This document shows positions 60,182 through 64,000 of a stretch of DNA of 64,000 bases, piece after piece; the first letter of the stretch is position 1; every line of letters starts with the position of its first letter. The DNA is taken from contig JBDUYP010000009.1 in assembly GCA_039944535.1 (NCBI GenBank), positions 186,001 through 250,000 on the forward strand. The letters are read 5' to 3'. The translations under genes and the position numbers were made by a program. The DNA comes from JAMZMI01 sp039944535. Lineage in GTDB: Bacteria; Bacteroidota; Bacteroidia; Cytophagales; Cyclobacteriaceae. The notes under the pieces were generated by a model, which worked only from the letters and a program-made list of their open reading frames with translations, searched no databases and was not told where the DNA came from.

Positions 60182-60828
60182 TGCCACCATACATTAACGG
60201 ACTTTTGTTTGGCCTAATATTCGTTTTGTCCTTTGGGCCGGGCTTCTTTTCTCTGGTGCAAACTAGCGTTCAGCGTGGGTTTGTAAAGGCGATTTTTCTG
60301 GCAATAGGAATTTCTCTAAGTGACCTGGTATATGTATCCCTGGCCTTGATGGGGGTTGCCTCCTTTTTGCAAAATGATGATGTCAGACTGTGGTTGGCTA
60401 TCGGTGGAGCTGGAGTGTTAATAGCTTATGGTATTTACTCATGGTATAAAAAACCCAGGATTTATCCTGAAACTCAGGCTACATCCCAGATCGACAAGAG
60501 CTATTTGAAATATACCCTCAAAGGGTTTGTGCTAAATGGATTAAATCCTTTTATCCTGGTATTTTGGATAACCATTATTAGCCTGATAGCTGTCAAGCAC
60601 AGTTACAGTTTGACTCAGGAGGTGTATTTTTTCCTGGGTGTGCTGACCACCATTTTCACAATGGATATCACCAAGGCATTTTTGGCCAATAGGCTAAGGG
60701 CTGTTATCACGCCAAAAAGAATCCTTATTTTGAACAGGTCTGTTGGGTTGATATTGATCCTCTTTGCGGTTAGGATTATTTTTTACCTCTTCGAGGAAAA
60801 CGGCAGTATTGAAATCCCCCTTCCTTAG
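60181..60828 (+). CDS. LysE-family translocator
   Basis: A 215-residue membrane protein with six helices of the LysE/RhtB amino-acid exporter type; the opening PPYINGLLFGLIFVLSFGPGFFSLVQTSVQRG holds the family's GPG (PGP-like) block. It overlaps the GH3 gene by one base and is likely translated with it. Substrate is unknown. Its stop shares four bases with the convergent gene. Confidence 0.93.
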   Translation: MPPYINGLLFGLIFVLSFGPGFFSLVQTSVQRGFVKAIFLAIGISLSDLVYVSLALMGVASFLQNDDVRLWLAIGGAGVLIAYGIYSWYKKPRIYPETQATSQIDKSYLKYTLKGFVLNGLNPFILVFWITIISLIAVKHSYSLTQEVYFFLGVLTTIFTMDITKAFLANRLRAVITPKRILILNRSVGLILILFAVRIIFYLFEENGSIEIPLP

Positions 60829-61454
60829 TGAACTGTTGCCACCTGAGAGTTGAGCTCCTCTATCATGTGATCAATTTTCATGGATACTTCGATAGGAGAG
60901 GCTTCTGGTGCATTAATTAGTGAATCAAGTTCATAATATACGTGCAGGTCAAATTTTTTATCTGATAAGTTTTCGTACTCCAAGGCATTTTTTAGATGAA
61001 GTCTGGCATATTTTAACGCAACTACAGCATATCCAAATTGATCTGATTCAGCATATCGTTCAGATATCCGAAGTTCAGAAAGGGATAAAATTCTCAGAGT
61101 GGAGGCAAACACCTCACTCATTTTTTCAGGCGAAACCTCATTAGCCTTTAGTTGCTCCTCAAATTCTTCCAACTTTGCAATCGCTGATTCAACGTTTTGC
61201 CCGCTTTCCATATCAATGTCATTTTCCAAATTTCGTAGAGAGGCAATAGCTTCTTCTACGTGATAAAGGCCTCTTTCATTAGCGGATTCTTTAACAAAAT
61301 GCTGGGCGTTGCTTAGGTGTAAGTCCGTTTCTAGATTCTCATCGTTTAGACTGCTGTGGGTGTCTTCATATGTAAATTCTACTCTTGTGGCCAGGTAAAA
61401 TAGGCTAATCATAAATACCACAAAAGCTATATATAGTACGGCAGGTGCTTTCAT
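60825..61454 (-). CDS. Membrane-anchored helical protein of unknown function
   Basis: A 209-residue protein with an N-terminal anchor (about residues 4-22) and an extracytoplasmic, almost wholly helical region rich in Glu/Ala/Leu (AQHFVKESANERGLYHVEEAIASLRNLEND near 49-78). It resembles no domain I know. It lies downstream of the batA gene on the same strand, 66 bases away, but a shared transcript is uncertain. Confidence 0.75.
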   Translation of the reverse strand: MKAPAVLYIAFVVFMISLFYLATRVEFTYEDTHSSLNDENLETDLHLSNAQHFVKESANERGLYHVEEAIASLRNLENDIDMESGQNVESAIAKLEEFEEQLKANEVSPEKMSEVFASTLRILSLSELRISERYAESDQFGYAVVALKYARLHLKNALEYENLSDKKFDLHVYYELDSLINAPEASPIEVSMKIDHMIEELNSQVATVH

Positions 61455-61520
61455 ATTTCTGTTGTTTAGGGCATATAGTTACAATATATTCCTAATAGCC
61501 ACAATGATTTACGTCATGAA

Positions 61521-62552
61521 TCAATCGGTGATAGCACTTGAAATGAAAGTCGATTTGAGCAGCAGCCAAAGTAGGAAAAATACCATTGCCCATTTTAGGT
61601 AGATCAGGTAAAAGTCAGTTGTGTCTTTATATCTAGACTCTTTTATTTCGGCTTTCTCCAGCGTGTCTATTTGCTCAAAAACCTGCTCAAGAGCCGTTTT
61701 GTCCGTAACACGGTAAAAGTTGCCCTTTCCTATTTTGGCTATTTCTCTGAGAGTGGTTTCGTCCAGGTTATTTTCCACATATCTCACACGCCCGAAATGA
61801 TCTCTACCGAATGGCACTCTGCCTTCTTTACCAATACCGATGGTGTAGATTTTGATGTTGTATGCCTGAGCCAGTTTTGCGGCGGTGATGGGGTCAATGT
61901 TCCCGGCCGTATTTTCACCGTCGCTCAGTAGTATCATTACCCGTGAGTTTGAATTGGACTCTATCAGCCTATTGGTGCCCACGGCTATGGAGCTGCCAAT
62001 AGCTGTGCCGCGGCTTTCTATCAAATCAAACTGGATGTCATCAATGTATGTGTTGAGAAGGTCATAATCTGTGGTTAGAGGTGAGCGAGAGTAAGCATCT
62101 CCAGAAAATACCACCAATCCGATTCTGTCCTGAAACCTACCTTCAACAAAATTTCTTGCCACGTCCTTGGCGGCTTCCAGCCGGTTTGGCTCAAAATCCT
62201 GAAGTTCCATAGATTGAGAGATGTCTATCACCAGCATGATGTCTATCCCTTCACTCCATTGCTCTACTTGTTCGTTGGTGGATTGTGGACGAGCCAAAGC
62301 CACCACTATGAGAATAAGTGCCAAAGCGAAGATCAGTGGGGGGATGAATCTCAACAGACTTATCGGATCACTTTTGATGTCCTTTTTTGTAAGCGCTATA
62401 GGTAGCTTTTTAGAGAAATTGTGGAGAATGAGCCATCTAAGAATAAGGAATAAAAGGACTGCCGGAATCGCATAAAACCATACTGGTGCCTCCCAATCGA
62501 ATGATTGCAATGTTTCAGGCTTAAACCATCTTGAAGATAACCAGGTTTCCAT
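61521..62552 (-). CDS. batA: BatA: von Willebrand factor A domain membrane protein
   Basis: A 343-residue protein of the Bat (aerotolerance-like) group. It has two N-terminal membrane helices (about residues 27-44 and 72-90), a VWA domain (about 103-300) with the MIDAS motif VIDISQSMELQDF near 105, and a C-terminal helix (about 318-336). Further metal-site blocks are VVFSGDAYSRSPLTTDYD and LLSDGENTAGNIDP. I start at the ATG at 62552 rather than a TTG one codon earlier. It is downstream of the BatD-like gene. The VWA domain suggests a metal-dependent scaffold on the envelope side. Confidence 0.92.
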   Translation of the reverse strand: METWLSSRWFKPETLQSFDWEAPVWFYAIPAVLLFLILRWLILHNFSKKLPIALTKKDIKSDPISLLRFIPPLIFALALILIVVALARPQSTNEQVEQWSEGIDIMLVIDISQSMELQDFEPNRLEAAKDVARNFVEGRFQDRIGLVVFSGDAYSRSPLTTDYDLLNTYIDDIQFDLIESRGTAIGSSIAVGTNRLIESNSNSRVMILLSDGENTAGNIDPITAAKLAQAYNIKIYTIGIGKEGRVPFGRDHFGRVRYVENNLDETTLREIAKIGKGNFYRVTDKTALEQVFEQIDTLEKAEIKESRYKDTTDFYLIYLKWAMVFFLLWLLLKSTFISSAITD

Positions 62553-62555
62553 CAA

Positions 62556-63452
62556 TTATTTACTGTTTTTAATTTCCTCTACCACCATTGCATATCTGTG
62601 CTGAGTAAAATCCTCAATGCTGTGAAACTGCTTGTACAGGTTTTCATCGGTTTGCCCACCATAAACAAAACGGTCAATGCTCTTGAGGGGGTCTGCCAGC
62701 TCTCGGGTGTACCCAAGATTCAAGATTTCTTTTGATGTCAATTTTGAATATGGTTTTTTCTCCATTCGCTCTGCAAACTGTTTCCATTTTGATATAGCAG
62801 CTTCAGCGGTATTTTTTTGCGGATTAGCCTTCAAATCCCTGATATACATTGTCAGTTCATCAGTGAATTGTATATAGTCCTTCTTAAGTTTTCTCAGCTT
62901 GATAGCTTTCAATACTTTTTTTCCAAAAATCAGTATTGCAGCAGCAATCAAAATTACCAATACACCAATGATGATCCAGAATAGGATGAAATTAAAACCG
63001 GTATCTACATCTGCGTAACTCAGGTTGGTCTTCAGTTTAGTGGTATCGCTGACTTGTTTGGCAAGCTGATTAAAAAGGATAGAATCCGTCTGACTATAAA
63101 ACAGCGTACTATCCCCACTTTTCAATATGATTGCTGGCAATTTCAGGTATTGAATGGGGTCTATTTCATAGCACTGCAGTGTGTAAATTGCAGTGTCATA
63201 TACGTTTTCTCCTTTCAGCTTTGATGGATAGTATTTCTTGGCACTATATTCAAATGGCGCAAAATTGAAGGTGCTGTCAGGTAGCACAAGTTCCACGCCT
63301 TCAGGATAAGTTGCTGTAAGGTAAAAATCTACGTTATCGCCTACTTCGAAGTGATCTTGCACAAATCCACCACGAACCTTAATCTCCTGAGCAGAAGTCA
63401 GGTTGGTCAATAGAATAAGCCCAAAAATGAATGTGAAAAACTTACCTGACAC
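62556..63452 (-). CDS. BatD-like membrane protein of the Bat operon
   Basis: A 298-residue protein with a signal peptide (about 1-22, MSGKFFTFIFGLILLTNLTSAQ from a GTG start), an extracytoplasmic beta-sandwich region (about 25-145), one membrane helix near residues 155-180 (FNFILFWIIIGVLVILIAAAILIFG, read in halves) and a cytoplasmic helical tail. It fits the BatD-type position between DUF58 and BatA. The GTG at 63452 overlaps the upstream gene by 11 bases. The ATG further up at 63545 would force a 104-base overlap. Family call is by context and topology. Confidence 0.78.
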   Translation of the reverse strand: MSGKFFTFIFGLILLTNLTSAQEIKVRGGFVQDHFEVGDNVDFYLTATYPEGVELVLPDSTFNFAPFEYSAKKYYPSKLKGENVYDTAIYTLQCYEIDPIQYLKLPAIILKSGDSTLFYSQTDSILFNQLAKQVSDTTKLKTNLSYADVDTGFNFILFWIIIGVLVILIAAAILIFGKKVLKAIKLRKLKKDYIQFTDELTMYIRDLKANPQKNTAEAAISKWKQFAERMEKKPYSKLTSKEILNLGYTRELADPLKSIDRFVYGGQTDENLYKQFHSIEDFTQHRYAMVVEEIKNSK

Positions 63453-64000
63453 GTTGAATACTTGATTTATTTCTATGTCTGAACAATCGGATGAGTTTAG
63501 GTACGTAATCTTCGCCCGCTTCAATAGCCACATAGTTAACATCATTTCTACTACAGAACCGCTCCAGGTCTGATGAGTTTTTCTTATATGTCTTGTTAAG
63601 GGTGTTTCTGAAGTTTCCAGAAGAGGTATTAACCCAAAGTGTTTTGCCGGATTCTTTTTCCAAAAGCGGGATTATTCCCAGGCCGGGCATGTTAGACTCT
63701 CTTTGATCAAAAAGTTGAACAATAACCAAATCATGCTTTCTGGCCAAACCTTTCAGACTGTGCTCATACCCTTCGTCTATGAAGTCAGAGATTAGGAACA
63801 CCACAGCTTTTTTACGGAGCATGCCCAGAGTGGTTTTGATTGCCAAATCCAGATTGGTTTTTCTGGACTTGGGTGAAGTCTTGAAAATACCAGAAAGAAT
63901 CTCGTAGGAATGTTTTGTGCCTTTACCCGGTTTGATATATTTCTCCTTTTGGTCAGAGAAACAAAAGAGCCCCACCTGGCTGCTTTCTTTCGATGCAGAC
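63442..64000 (-). CDS. DUF58 domain-containing protein (5' end outside window)
   Basis: The C-terminal 185 or so residues of a DUF58 protein, cut by the window end; the frame stays open to the last base. DUF58 hallmarks include VGLFCFSDQKEKYIKPGKG near the start of the visible part and VVFLISDFIDEGYEHSLKGLARKHDLVIVQLFDQRE in its VWA-like core. It is the upstream gene of the Bat operon; a MoxR-type AAA ATPase usually precedes it and should lie outside the window. Confidence 0.88.
   Translation of the reverse strand, partial: SASKESSQVGLFCFSDQKEKYIKPGKGTKHSYEILSGIFKTSPKSRKTNLDLAIKTTLGMLRKKAVVFLISDFIDEGYEHSLKGLARKHDLVIVQLFDQRESNMPGLGIIPLLEKESGKTLWVNTSSGNFRNTLNKTYKKNSSDLERFCSRNDVNYVAIEAGEDYVPKLIRLFRHRNKSSIQRVR

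Overview
The window looks like chromosomal DNA of a member of the Bacteroidota, most likely a marine Cytophagales (Reichenbachiella/Fulvivirga-like) bacterium. This is inferred from three things. First, many protein families are typical of that phylum: DUF2911, DUF3078, DUF3667, DUF3822, DUF4905, Lacal_2735 and an OmpA protein with a PD40-type beta-propeller. Second, Shine-Dalgarno sites are largely absent. Third, several promoters fit the Bacteroidota pattern of TTTG, about 20 bases, then TAnnTTTG. Genes are densely packed; several convergent pairs share their stop codons. No insertion sequence, prophage, CRISPR array, rRNA gene or ordinary tRNA gene was seen.

Layout. 1-157 holds no gene I can define. 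158-4323 (+): an MBOAT acyltransferase with its SGNH-like partner, a tandem universal stress protein and a DUF547 protein. 4506-10481 (-): a complete SUF iron-sulfur operon, sufB-C-D-S-E, a DUF59 protein and a bacilliredoxin, ending in a strong terminator. An Lrp/AsnC regulator follows. 11070-12018 is the only long stretch without protein genes. It carries two diverged copies of a tRNA-like RNA, each with its own promoter-like box, leader hairpin and terminator. 12019-21331: fadD, envelope proteins, an MscS channel, queA, menC, and an operon in which an ECF sigma/anti-sigma pair is flanked by two Spy/CpxP-like proteins. 21438-25764: a PIG-L deacetylase, a 45-residue membrane protein and a sodium:solute symporter, all abutting.

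25802-35622 holds a DUF2911 protein, a 3-methyladenine glycosylase, an OmpA/propeller protein, gamma-glutamyltransferase, a small lipoprotein, a SulP transporter, an unknown protein, a TPR protein and a bacillithiol-transferase-like DinB protein. 36137-39680 is a copper module (CopA and an AraC regulator with an HMA-like N-terminus) plus a sirtuin. 39768-45776 includes a DUF4097 protein and the aguA-aguB pair that turns agmatine into putrescine. 45865-50416 holds a Lacal_2735 protein, a membrane-anchored MutS-family ATPase and an NfeD/ClpP-class protease. 50501-58525 is housekeeping (DUF4905, LysM, pyrE, NUDIX, coaD, DUF3822, a YggS-type PLP protein). 58625-60828 couples a GH3-family enzyme to a LysE-type exporter. 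61521-64000 is part of a Bat operon (DUF58, BatD-like, BatA), cut by the window end.

The most unusual feature is the duplicated tRNA-like RNA. It has a Leu-type D-arm, intact T-arm and acceptor with encoded CCA, and an apparent GUC anticodon. A 78-84 nt branched insertion sits where the variable arm belongs, and its stems are kept by compensatory changes between the copies.
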